36,045 bases of DNA. Source: JBAZHE01 sp041652555 (lineage in GTDB: Bacteria; Patescibacteriota; Patescibacteriia; Patescibacteriales; WJLG01). The DNA is taken from positions 1 through 36,045 of the forward strand of contig JBAZHE010000012.1 of NCBI GenBank assembly GCA_041652555.1, given 5' to 3'. Of the stretch, positions 17,501 through 24,164 are shown one piece after another (positions within the stretch are counted from its first letter, which is position 1; every line of letters begins with the position of its first letter). Made by a program: the position numbers and the translations under genes. The notes beneath the pieces were generated by a model. It was not told where the DNA came from, did no database searches, and saw nothing but the letters and a program-made list of their open reading frames with translations.

Positions 17501-17780
17501 TGCGATTTTTGCCCAAATAACCAATAAAATTTTAGATAATATCCCGACTGCAATAAGTTATTCCATTAACGGAATAAACGGGACATTAGGGGGTAGTGCT
17601 AAAGGTGTCGGCTTCCTTCTTTCTGGCATAGCTTGTGATTTAAGTGGGAAAAGACCATGTAACCCGAATAATTTTAGCCTAAAATTAATTGATCTACGTA
17701 CCAGCTCTGGTGCTGTGAGCACCGCTAAGGTTAAGTTTAATAATTTTATTTTAGATCGCTTGCCTCTTTGCGAAGAATAA
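14505..17780 (+). CDS. Large secreted protein: pseudopilin-like segment, Ig-like repeats, Cys-rich repeats, VWA-like domain
   Basis: 1091 residues. A signal/anchor helix lies at about 5-30. Residues 165-310 resemble the body of a type IV pilin/pseudopilin (TRDAKRLGDVVDLRAKVETY, NNGFYPKL, LPLDPIN) without its N-terminal methylated helix. Residues 320-620 hold Ig/cadherin-like units (NDPEGDKFSL; SDPDGDGIGG). Around 625-715 are two Cys-rich units like the DUF4215 repeats of myxobacterial surface proteins (YCGDG..., FCDDGVVQ...GEECDFG). Residues 760-1060 form a von Willebrand A-like domain (AIVFAVDASYLAKF, YLVFLSDGVDVS), but the MIDAS DxSxS is DASYL at D770, lacking the last Ser. Many cysteines suggest disulfides outside the cell. 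Adhesion is a likely role by analogy. Confidence 0.8.
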   Translation: MKKIKLFKISFLIFFGLLLFIFSSANRLETVFAKNGDALAVRVIPNPDFYSPLTWYYKQGFKGTPIALKVDGYEAIRDGRTVYVNVANIDDKGTPNNYSDDSFYTNIYLISYNQEAAPEIISVLDQILAHWKFNINLTEPGNCFNQDKTEKCLTDADCDTSGFCDSLKAKLTRDAKRLGDVVDLRAKVETYKINNGFYPKLSSGTYINGATVSTWPSWNSEFASTLGGNLPLDPINQLGDCGAGNYDKKTCWNDQDKIFADPNPANSIFELPNGSKALIYSVDSRAQNYTVCAYMESGFLVGNQVGACYGGVSFNDPPEINCGEMIGLTGQSFAGYVNANDPEGDKFSLTVQNQTTLNTAGFTISSVAGSQELSIKAASPVAGNYNVNVVATPANGGPSTSETCQIKISSEAFIIYPISNKRQIVNKPVAVSIYANNSNGDYAGLGFNITASDNQPLSCVPKIISDGRAKCDITIISNTTKVITITVMATNNASSAISPQQFTVEFYNNPPVLAPTVCAKTIRVGQNYSCDFNFSDPDGDGIGGCNSDNIPNGLFFYPVPSKPICRLEGSAVATGTYSMLLSAYDQNGAESKQLNSQLLVTDYCGDGKKQEPNSEGKDGRNGDGYEDCDCGPLISGKLYCYESANYGYVPKSSNYGVPKPEESSSAWQYDCKTSCASANAGFCDDGVVQTKYGEECDFGGDVSCCINCKFTTQPTVKSNPLPEDKTLAVGMSTSVGLPLSRGITGGNFNATVYMNDISDKTGPAIVFAVDASYLAKFNINDLKVVVNNFLASLYEASSANNANVYVSSFAFGDCGGDSICNLFKQYPATGYEGLANFKNFTTAQEGYQNYTEAASSLENMIYYGDTTYGSGPAGNSSGGVYGFAKAREMLAACDSKCGTVANPTCVPNPQCQGATEKYLVFLSDGVDVSAADTEAAAAKAAGIKIYTMVFTHRADGATNMCRWSSDYDYSTKTYIYPCASGHYSFGRYGSTFNPIDEANAIFAQITNKILDNIPTAISYSINGINGTLGGSAKGVGFLLSGIACDLSGKRPCNPNNFSLKLIDLRTSSGAVSTAKVKFNNFILDRLPLCEE

Positions 17781-17793
17781 CAAAACATAAAAT

Positions 17794-18453
17794 ATGCTTA
17801 AAAAAAATATTTATTTTATCGCCTTCGGGGCATTTGCCGTGTTCATATTTTTAATTGGCTTTTTAGTTATTCCTAAATTAATAATCACGCCGGAAATTAA
17901 AAATACAGCCGATAAGCAAGAGGATACTAAAACTGTAAACACATCTTCTAAACAGCTAACAGCTTCAAGCACTGCTTTCTTAACAGAGATAGAAAAAAAT
18001 TCACCCCTTAGACTGTCTATTCAAAAGGGAGATACCAGTGATTGTTCTAGCATTAAAGAAGATGACGTCAAAAATCAATGCATTATGCTCGCAGCAGAGT
18101 ATCTTAGAGATAAAGATTTGTGCCTTACTATAAAAGACAAAAAAACAACGCAAAACTGCGTTGATCGTGCCACATACAAAAAAGCGCTTAGCGATAACCA
18201 GATTAGTTTGTGCTTAGATATTCAAGATAGTAATTTAAACCAATCCTGCATAATTAAGCTGGTTAGCTCACGGGAAGATGTAAAAAATAGCGACTGCGAT
18301 GCTTTGCCGGAAAAAGAAAAAAAATATTGTTCCGATTACTTAGTTTCTGCTAGTGATTATTTAACCTATCAAAATGCGGCCAAGGTGAATGATTGCCAAA
18401 AAATTGTTAATCCTGGAATTAAAGACTTCTGCACGGATAAATTTGAAAAATAA
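17794..18453 (+). CDS. Anchored protein with five C-x10/11-C repeats
   Basis: 219 residues. One N-terminal membrane helix (about 5-30), a Thr/Ser/Lys-rich linker (35-75) and an external part with ten cysteines arranged as five pairs. Four pairs have exactly eleven residues between the cysteines and one has ten; each first Cys is followed by a hydrophobic residue three places on (DCSSI, LCLTI, LCLDI, DCDAL, DCQKI). This looks like a helical repeat stapled by a disulfide in each unit. I know similar C..I....K..C repeats from CPR surface proteins but no function. It follows the VWA gene by 13 bases, so a shared transcript and joint location are likely. Confidence 0.7.
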   Translation: MLKKNIYFIAFGAFAVFIFLIGFLVIPKLIITPEIKNTADKQEDTKTVNTSSKQLTASSTAFLTEIEKNSPLRLSIQKGDTSDCSSIKEDDVKNQCIMLAAEYLRDKDLCLTIKDKKTTQNCVDRATYKKALSDNQISLCLDIQDSNLNQSCIIKLVSSREDVKNSDCDALPEKEKKYCSDYLVSASDYLTYQNAAKVNDCQKIVNPGIKDFCTDKFEK

Positions 18454-18471
18454 TTTATAATTTGTTATAGT
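18443..18471 (+). promoter_or_regulatory. Promoter of tgt
   Basis: TTGAAA (18443-18448, inside the end of the preceding gene), 17-bp spacer, TATAGT (18466-18471) with TG at 18463-18464. Start of RNA expected near 18478, just before the hairpin. Confidence 0.65.
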
Positions 18472-18482
18472 ATTTATAAATC

Positions 18483-18503
18483 GGCAGGTTAACCCTGCCT
18501 TTT
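18483..18503 (+). terminator. GC-rich hairpin plus T run in the tgt leader (terminator or attenuator)
   Basis: GGCAGG-TTAAC-CCTGCC (18483-18499) followed by TTTT lies between the tgt promoter and its ATG. It can terminate read-through from the upstream operon, but initiating RNA from 18478 would also meet it, so control of tgt by attenuation is possible. Confidence 0.5.
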
Positions 18504-18510
18504 ATAGCCT

Positions 18511-19626
18511 ATGAAAAAAACGATAAAAACAAATCATGGAATTTTAAAGACGCCATTTTTTATGCCGGACGCTACGCGCGCTTTGGTTAAGTTTTTGTCG
18601 CCCGCGGAAGTTAGCGAAGCGGGGATTAGTGCTCTAGTAGTGAATACTTTGCATTTATACTTAGAACCTGGCTTAAAAATAATAAAAAAAGCTGGTGGCG
18701 TGCACAAATTTATGAATTGGGATAAGCCGATTCTTTCCGATTCAGGCGGCTATCAGATTTTCTCTTTAATTCATAAAAATCCCAAAATGGGCAAAATAAC
18801 CGACGAGGGAGCAACTTTTCATTCGCCCTTGGACGGTTCAATACATAAGCTTACGCCGGAAAAAGCCATTCAAATCCAATTTGATTTGGGCGTGGACATG
18901 ATGGTTTGTTTAGATGATTGTCCGCCCAATGATTTCTCCCGTCCACTCTTGGAAAAAGCCGTGGAGCGAACGATTGCTTGGGCCAAGCGTTGTAAAAAAG
19001 AATATGATAAGCAAAATAAAAAACGAAAACTAACCAAAGCCAAACAGCCATTAATTTTTGCTGTTATTCAGGGTGGTGCTGAGCTTGATTTGCGCGAGCA
19101 CTGTACAAAAGAATTGATAAAAATTGGTTTTGACGGCTATGGTTTTGGTGCCCGCCATGTCGATCAAGCGGGAAAATTTTTAGATAAAGTTTTAAAATTC
19201 ACGGCTGATTTGATTCCGAATGATAAAATAAAATTCGCGCTTGGCGTCGGCTTACCCGAAGATATTATCCGCTGTTATAAAATGGGCTGGGACATATTCG
19301 ATTGCGTCGTCCCAACTCGTGAAGGCCGTCATGGCAAGTTATTCTATATGAAATCCCCTATAAAAAGAGGGGTGCCCGTACTCGGGCGGGGTGTGTCGCG
19401 TGTAAACAAGGATAGCGGTAATTTTTATAAAACTATCAATATTGGCAATAGCCGTTTTGCCGCTGATTTTTCCCCAATCAATAAAAAAAATTCTATCGTC
19501 ACTTTGCACGAACATAGTCTAGCCTATCTCCACCACCTTTTTAAAATAAAAGACCCCCTTGGCGCGCGCCTAGCATCTTTAAATAACCTAGAATTTTACT
19601 CAGAATTAATGAAGGAAATAAAATAA
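18511..19626 (+). CDS. tgt: tRNA-guanine transglycosylase (TGT), zinc ligands lost
   Basis: 371 residues, typical length. TGT swaps guanine 34 of tRNAs with GUN anticodons for a queuine precursor. Conserved: LSDSGGYQ with D77, VCLDDC (136-137, base recognition), AVIQGG and DIFDCVVPTREGRHG with nucleophile D264. Odd points: the C-terminal zinc site, normally CxCxxC about 26 residues before a His in TxHNL, reads N-S-I-V-T-L where the cysteines should be and SLNNL where the His should be, so all four ligands are gone. The bacterial GGLAVGE loop is replaced by GYGFGARHVD. About 15 extra residues (282-295) coincide with a palindromic DNA element. It is still a full ORF, so probably expressed. No queuosine synthesis gene is in the window. 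Confidence 0.9.
   Translation: MKKTIKTNHGILKTPFFMPDATRALVKFLSPAEVSEAGISALVVNTLHLYLEPGLKIIKKAGGVHKFMNWDKPILSDSGGYQIFSLIHKNPKMGKITDEGATFHSPLDGSIHKLTPEKAIQIQFDLGVDMMVCLDDCPPNDFSRPLLEKAVERTIAWAKRCKKEYDKQNKKRKLTKAKQPLIFAVIQGGAELDLREHCTKELIKIGFDGYGFGARHVDQAGKFLDKVLKFTADLIPNDKIKFALGVGLPEDIIRCYKMGWDIFDCVVPTREGRHGKLFYMKSPIKRGVPVLGRGVSRVNKDSGNFYKTINIGNSRFAADFSPINKKNSIVTLHEHSLAYLHHLFKIKDPLGARLASLNNLEFYSELMKEIK
19355..19394 (+). repeat. In-frame palindromic element inside tgt
   Basis: A first hairpin CCCCTATAAAAAGAGGGG (19355-19372, one mismatch), a second GCCCG-TACT-CGGGC (19374-19387) and a GGGTGT tail (19389-19394). The first hairpin and the tail match the element at 25110-25152 in mnmA. It encodes the extra residues SPIKRGVPVLGRGV. 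Confidence 0.75.
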
Positions 19627-19628
19627 AA

Positions 19629-19664
19629 CAAGGCCCGATTTCGCGGGTCTTGGAGTCTTGTTTT
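19629..19664 (+). terminator. Terminator of tgt
   Basis: CAAGGCCCG (19629-19637) pairs with CGGGTCTTG (19644-19652) around ATTTCG with one G-T pair; a competing outer stem AAAACAAG/CTTGTTTT (19625-19632 with 19657-19664) supplies the T run. Confidence 0.75.
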
Positions 19665-19675
19665 TACACCTTATT

Positions 19676-19837
19676 TTATTGTAATAGGTATAGTGTTTTT
19701 TTTCTAGGACAATCCACGCATACTGTTGGATTTTTTTGATTTTTTGTGTGCAATCTTGCCACTTCTATTTGTATTGGGCAGCTGTTGTCGCGACATTCTT
19801 GACATTTATTGCTTACAAATGGTCCTAAACAGTACAT
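19676..19837 (-). CDS. 53-residue Cys-rich mini-protein, zinc-ribbon-like
   Basis: Minus-strand ORF from ATG (19837-19835) to TAA (19678-19676), 53 residues. Six cysteines: C3, C12, C15, C20, C40, C43, forming KCQEC-RDNSC and VCVDC groups, i.e. two CxxC pairs plus two extra Cys. The C-terminus is basic then hydrophobic (CPRKKTLYLLQ). This suggests a small zinc ribbon or Fe-S binding peptide. Expression signals are the best in the window: AAGGAG seven bases before the ATG and a TTGACA-17-TAATTT promoter with extended TG. It is divergent from the RNase P gene, so they share a control region. I do not recognise the family. Its short length would make it easy to miss in automatic annotation. Confidence 0.72.
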   Translation of the reverse strand: MYCLGPFVSNKCQECRDNSCPIQIEVARLHTKNQKNPTVCVDCPRKKTLYLLQ

Positions 19838-19874
19838 AGAATTTCTCCTTTTTTTGAGGCGTATTTTTTACATT

Positions 19875-19903
19875 AAATTAGCACATCGTTTTATTTATGT
19901 CAA
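19875..19903 (-). promoter_or_regulatory. Promoter of the Cys-rich mini-gene
   Basis: On the minus strand TTGACA (19903-19898), 17-bp spacer, TAATTT (19880-19875) with TGC directly upstream. The RNA start near 19868 leaves a leader of about 30 nt with the AAGGAG ribosome site at 19845-19850. Confidence 0.75.
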
Positions 19904-19910
19904 TAGTAAT

Positions 19911-19939
19911 TTGACTTTTTTACCTGCCAGTGCTATTAT
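19911..19939 (+). promoter_or_regulatory. Promoter of the RNase P RNA gene
   Basis: TTGACT (19911-19916), 17-bp spacer, TATTAT (19934-19939) with TG at 19931-19932. A second candidate -10, a perfect TATAAT, lies at 19946-19951 without a matching -35. Confidence 0.65.
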
Positions 19940-19970
19940 TTTTTCTATAATAGCTCATTAAATTCCAATA

Positions 19971-20410
19971 ATTTCAGGGTAAATAGACAACTGCTCTTGG
20001 TTAGAAATAACCAAGATAGGAAAGTCCGGACTCTAAAGACTGTTTAAAATCAGTCAAAAAATAATGGTGGATAACGTCCACGAGGAGTAATCCTACGGAA
20101 AGTGCCACAGAGACAATACTAGTTCCGAATAATCGGAATGAAACGTGAAAAGTTTTAAGATGTAATTTTGGTTTAAGGGATATCCTAATCAATATTGCTA
20201 CTTAATTCGCTCCCGAGTGATCGGGATGCGTGGCAAGCCCCATTTGGAGCAAGGGCAAATTCTTTATTTGTAGGAACGCAAAATTTTGCGTTTTTCCGAT
20301 AAAGAGGAACGTAGCCCGCTTGAGCTTGGCAGTAATGCCAATGCCAGATTAATGGTTGTCGTCTCACCTTTAGTGAGAAACAGAATCCGGCTTATCGCTT
20401 GCCCTGAAAT
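19971..20410 (+). ncRNA. rnpB: RNase P RNA, bacterial type A
   Basis: The ribozyme that trims tRNA 5' leaders. Conserved blocks appear in order: GATAGGAAAGTCCGGACTC (P3/P4 5' side), GGAAAGTGCCACAGAGAC, GGAGCAAGGGCAAAT, GTAGCCCGCTTGAGC, GCCAGATTAATGG and ACAGAATCCGGCTTATCG (P4 3' side). The ends are set by a perfect 9-bp P1 stem, ATTTCAGGG (19971-19979) with CCCTGAAAT (20402-20410). About 440 nt, slightly longer than the E. coli RNA. It contains the hairpins TCCCGA-GTGA-TCGGGA (20212-20227) and an 18-base palindrome AACGCAAAATTTTGCGTT (20275-20292) in variable arms. Confidence 0.95.
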
Positions 20411-20461
20411 TAGTGAAATTTAAAATAACGCAAATTATATAAAATTCACATTAAACATCTC

Positions 20462-21877
20462 ATGAAACGTCCCGAATTATTTTTTTCTTTTTTGCTTGTT
20501 CCACTGGATTATCTAATGATAATCTTAGCGGCTTTAACCGCTTATTATATCCGTTTTTCTGAAATATTTCGCGGTTTGCGCCCGGCAACCTTTAATCTTC
20601 CTTTAAATGAGTATTTAAAAGTAGTTTTTTTTATTGGAATTTTTTGGTTGTTAATTTTTGCCCTATCCGGACTATACACAATCAAAAGTGCGCGTAAATT
20701 GCTAAAAGAAATTTATCGCGTTATCTTGGCTTGCTCCACTGGCTTAATGTTAATCGTGATTTTTGTTTTTTTAAGCCGCGACTTATTTGATTCCCGTTTT
20801 ATCGTTTTAGCCGGCTGGATATTGGCTATTCTCTATGTTTCTTTCGGTCGCGCCATGGTCCGTTTTACACAAAGATTATTTTTTTCTTATGGCATTGGAG
20901 TCAAGAAAACCGTAATTGTCGGCGCTGGCAAAACAGCTGATTTTTTAGTCGGCTTATTCGCTAAAGAACGAACTTGCGGTTTTGAAACCGTTAAACGCCT
21001 CCGTGATTTTGAATTAGAAACAGCCCAAGAGCTTTCTGAATTTATAAAAAACAATGAAGTTGATGAAATAATCCAGTCCGACCCAGGCTTGAGTAAAACT
21101 GAAACTTTGCGCCTCTATGATTTTGCCGATGAACATCATCTTGGTTTTAAATATGTCGCTGATCTTTTAGGCACTAAAGTTTTAAAAACGGAATTTTCTG
21201 AATTTGCCGGCATACCGATAATGGAAGTGAAAAAGACCACACTAGATGGCTGGGGCCGTATATTTAAAAGGTTTTCTGACCTTATTGGCGCATTAATTTT
21301 ACTAATATTTTTTTCTCCGCTGATTATTCTATCAGCCATCGCTATTAAGTTAGAGTCTAATGGTCCGATATTTTTTTCCCGTCGTGATGACGGCTCACCG
21401 CTTTTTCGGATTGGCGCCGGCGGACAGCCTTTCCGTTATTTTAAACTGCGCACAATGCGCGATCGCACCGACAGTATGCGGTACAAAGATTTGGCCGCGC
21501 AAAACGTCCGCGCTGACGGACCGTTGGTAAAAATTTCTGATGACCCGCGCATTACTCGTGTCGGAAAAATTTTACGCCGTTTTTCTATTGATGAATTGTC
21601 AGAATTTTTTCTAGTTTTAAAAGGCGACATGTCCTTGGTTGGGCCACGGCCACATTTACCAGAAGAAGTGGCTAAGTACGAGCGCCATCATAAAAAAGTT
21701 TTAGACATTAAACCTGGAATCACCGGCCTGGCGCAAATTTCCGGTCGTTCCGATTTATCTTTTGAGGAAGAAGTTAAACTTGATACTTATTATATAGAAA
21801 ACTGGTCGCCACTTTTGGACTTAACAATTCTTTTGCGCACACCATTAGCAGTGATTAGAAAAAGAGACGCGGAATAA
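20462..21877 (+). CDS. Polyprenyl-phosphate sugar-1-phosphate transferase (WbaP/PglC-type)
   Basis: 471 residues. Four to five N-terminal membrane helices (10-130), a degenerate nucleotide-binding Rossmann part (about 160-250; KTVIVGAGKTADFLV), a further hydrophobic segment (275-300) and the catalytic bacterial sugar transferase domain (265-471). Hallmarks are FFSRRDDG, FRYFKLRTM, SIDELSEFFLVLKGDMSLVG with the catalytic DE pair, GPRPHLP and KPGITGLAQISGR. It moves a sugar-1-phosphate from UDP-sugar to polyprenyl phosphate, the first membrane step of glycan assembly. It precedes two glycosyltransferases by short gaps (10 and 12 bases), so the three form an operon. No ribosome site is seen before the ATG and no terminator after rnpB, so read-through is possible. 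Confidence 0.93.
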   Translation: MKRPELFFSFLLVPLDYLMIILAALTAYYIRFSEIFRGLRPATFNLPLNEYLKVVFFIGIFWLLIFALSGLYTIKSARKLLKEIYRVILACSTGLMLIVIFVFLSRDLFDSRFIVLAGWILAILYVSFGRAMVRFTQRLFFSYGIGVKKTVIVGAGKTADFLVGLFAKERTCGFETVKRLRDFELETAQELSEFIKNNEVDEIIQSDPGLSKTETLRLYDFADEHHLGFKYVADLLGTKVLKTEFSEFAGIPIMEVKKTTLDGWGRIFKRFSDLIGALILLIFFSPLIILSAIAIKLESNGPIFFSRRDDGSPLFRIGAGGQPFRYFKLRTMRDRTDSMRYKDLAAQNVRADGPLVKISDDPRITRVGKILRRFSIDELSEFFLVLKGDMSLVGPRPHLPEEVAKYERHHKKVLDIKPGITGLAQISGRSDLSFEEEVKLDTYYIENWSPLLDLTILLRTPLAVIRKRDAE

Positions 21878-21887
21878 TAATATTTTT

Positions 21888-23012
21888 ATGAAGGTAGCTC
21901 TGATACATGATCATCTCGCCCAAGACGGCGGGGCGGAAAAAGTTCTGAAAGCACTCTCGGAAATATTTCCGTCAGCGCCGATTTATACTTTGCTTTCCGA
22001 AAAAAATAATGTAGAAAAAAATTATCCCGGCCGACAAATAGAAACCTCAATAATCCAAAAATTGCCCGGCGGCATTAAGCATTATCAATGGTATATGCCG
22101 TTTATGCCGATGGCGGTGGAATTTTTTGATCTATCTGGTTACGACTTAGTTGTTTCTGATTCAGCTTCTTTCGCCAAGGGGATAATAACTAAACCGGAAG
22201 TTTTGCATATTGACTATTGTCATACCCCAACTCGCTATCTCTGGAGTGACACCCATCAATATATCAATGAGTTAAAGTATAATAAATTTTTCAAGAAAAT
22301 AATTTCTCTGGTTTTGAATTATATCCGCCTTTGGGATCGACAAGCGGCTGATCGAGTAGATTTTTTTATTGCCAATTCTAAAACTGTTCAAAAGCGTATT
22401 CAAAAATATTATCGTCGCAACAGTCTTGTAATCTATCCTCCCGTGGACACGGGAAAATATAATATTTCCGGAGAGTTGCTTAACAATGATTTAAAAAAAG
22501 AGGATTATTTTCTTATTGGCTGTCGTTTAGCTCCTTATAAAAGAGTTGATATCGTAATAGAGGCCTTTAAAAAAATGCCTGAGCGTAAATTAAAAATTTT
22601 TGGCAACGGAGTAGATGAAAATAGATTAAAAAAAATAACCAAAGAAGCCAAAAACATTGAATTTTTAGGCCGAGTAGAAAGCTCTTATTTAGCTAAACTT
22701 TTTTACAACGCCCGAGCCTTTATCCATCCGCAAGAAGAAGATTTTGGCATCAGTGCCGCAGAATCAATTGCTTGCGGTACTCCAGTAATCGCTTACCGCA
22801 AAGGTGGAGCAATTGAGATTATCACTGAAAATAGCGGAATATTTTTTGATAAACAAACACCAGAAGCAGTGATTGTGGCAGTTAATAATTTTTCACTTGA
22901 TAAATTTACCAAAAGCGCCGTGCGCGCCGAAGCAGAAAAATTCAGTGTGGAAAATTTTAAAAATAATATTAAAGAGTACATTGATAAAAAATTAACAGAG
23001 TTTAAACAATAA
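21888..23012 (+). CDS. Glycosyltransferase family 4
   Basis: 374 residues. It begins KVALIHDHLAQDGGAEKVLKAL, the acceptor-lobe start seen in capsule and O-antigen GT4 enzymes; YCHTPTRYLWSD and FIANSKTVQKRI follow. The donor lobe has GCRLAPYKRVD, ELFIHP-type strand (AFIHPQEEDFGISAAESIACGTPVIAY) at about 280 and GGAIEII. It should extend the lipid-linked glycan begun by the transferase encoded just upstream (10-base gap). The sugar is unknown. No Shine-Dalgarno is present. Confidence 0.92.
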   Translation: MKVALIHDHLAQDGGAEKVLKALSEIFPSAPIYTLLSEKNNVEKNYPGRQIETSIIQKLPGGIKHYQWYMPFMPMAVEFFDLSGYDLVVSDSASFAKGIITKPEVLHIDYCHTPTRYLWSDTHQYINELKYNKFFKKIISLVLNYIRLWDRQAADRVDFFIANSKTVQKRIQKYYRRNSLVIYPPVDTGKYNISGELLNNDLKKEDYFLIGCRLAPYKRVDIVIEAFKKMPERKLKIFGNGVDENRLKKITKEAKNIEFLGRVESSYLAKLFYNARAFIHPQEEDFGISAAESIACGTPVIAYRKGGAIEIITENSGIFFDKQTPEAVIVAVNNFSLDKFTKSAVRAEAEKFSVENFKNNIKEYIDKKLTEFKQ

Positions 23013-23024
23013 AAACATTTCATA

Positions 23025-24164
23025 ATGAATATCGGTGTTGATATTAGAGTTTTAACTGATAAAGAATATAGTGGTGTATCTTGGTATACGCTAGATTTGT
23101 TGTCCGCAATTTTGGCAGTTGATAAAGAAAAACAATATTTTTTATATTATAATTCTTTTAAAGATCAATCCAGCCGCTTGCCGAAATTTAATCAGTCAAA
23201 TGTTAAAATTTACTCTACCAGATTTCCCAACAAAATTTTTTATCTACTGCAAAAATTTCTTCGTTGGCCAAAATTAGATTTAACCGCAATTAAACCCCAT
23301 CTAAAAATTGACGTCTTCTGGTCCCCACATATTAACTTCTCTTCATTCTCTAAAAATTGTAAAAAAATATTAACTGTCTATGATTTATCTTTTCTTCTTT
23401 ATCCGGAATTTTTTTCTTGGCGCAAAAATTTTTGGCATAGATTTCTAAATTTTAAAAAGTTAATAAAAAATTCTGACAAAATTATTGCCATCTCAGAAAA
23501 TACCAAACAAGACTTAATAAAAATTTCAAATATTTCAGCGGATAAAATCGTAGTTGTTTATCCCGGTGTTGGCAAAGAATTTCAACCGTTGCCGACAGGT
23601 GATTTACAAAAAATAAAAGAAAAATATAATTTACCAGATAAATTTATTTTAAATATTGGGAGTATTGAGCCGCGCAAAAATATTGCCGGCTTAGTGCGTG
23701 CCTTTGACGTGGTCGCAGACAAATTAAATGATTATTATTTAGTTCTTGCTGGAGGCGCTGGCTGGAAAAATAAAGAAATTTTTTCGGCTATTACTAATGC
23801 TAAAAATAAAGACAGAATAAAAATATTAGGCTATGTTGATTATAAAGACCGCCCGGCCTTATATAATTTGGCAACAATTTTTGCTTATCCATCTTTTTAT
23901 GAAGGTTTTGGCTTGCCAATTTTAGAAGCCATGGCTTGCGGCACTCCGGTAATCACTAGCGATTCTTCTTCCCTGCCTGAAGTCGCCGGTGACGCCGCCG
24001 TATTAGTTGATTCTAATAATGAAAAAGCTTTAGAATTAGCAATTATAGCTCTGACTGAAAATGAAGAATTAAGAAATAGTTTAATCGCTAAAGGCTTAGA
24101 GAGGGTGAAATTATTTACTTGGAAAAAATCAGCCAAAGAGTATTTAAGAATTTTTTATGAATAA
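23025..24164 (+). CDS. Glycosyltransferase family 4
   Basis: 379 residues of the mannosyltransferase-like GT4 subgroup. Landmarks: NIGVDIRVLTD and SGVSWYTLDLLSA at the start, ILTVYDLSFLLYPEFF, IIAISENTKQDLI, LNIGSIEPRKNIAGLVRAF, DYYLVLAGGAGW and the donor signature YEGFGLPILEAMACGTPVITS near 291 followed by LPEVAGDAAVLVD. It follows the preceding GT by 12 bases and overlaps mnmA by 8 bases (ATG of mnmA at 24157), so surface-glycan and tRNA-modification genes share a transcript here. The sugar specificity is unknown. Confidence 0.92.
   Translation: MNIGVDIRVLTDKEYSGVSWYTLDLLSAILAVDKEKQYFLYYNSFKDQSSRLPKFNQSNVKIYSTRFPNKIFYLLQKFLRWPKLDLTAIKPHLKIDVFWSPHINFSSFSKNCKKILTVYDLSFLLYPEFFSWRKNFWHRFLNFKKLIKNSDKIIAISENTKQDLIKISNISADKIVVVYPGVGKEFQPLPTGDLQKIKEKYNLPDKFILNIGSIEPRKNIAGLVRAFDVVADKLNDYYLVLAGGAGWKNKEIFSAITNAKNKDRIKILGYVDYKDRPALYNLATIFAYPSFYEGFGLPILEAMACGTPVITSDSSSLPEVAGDAAVLVDSNNEKALELAIIALTENEELRNSLIAKGLERVKLFTWKKSAKEYLRIFYE

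Noticed and set aside
20212..20227. TCCCGA-GTGA-TCGGGA hairpin in rnpB as another REP copy
   Set aside because: Only the central six-base arms match the clpB element; a variable RNase P arm explains it.
20001..20367. Minus-strand ORFs of 60-63 codons
   Set aside because: They lie inside the RNase P RNA gene.
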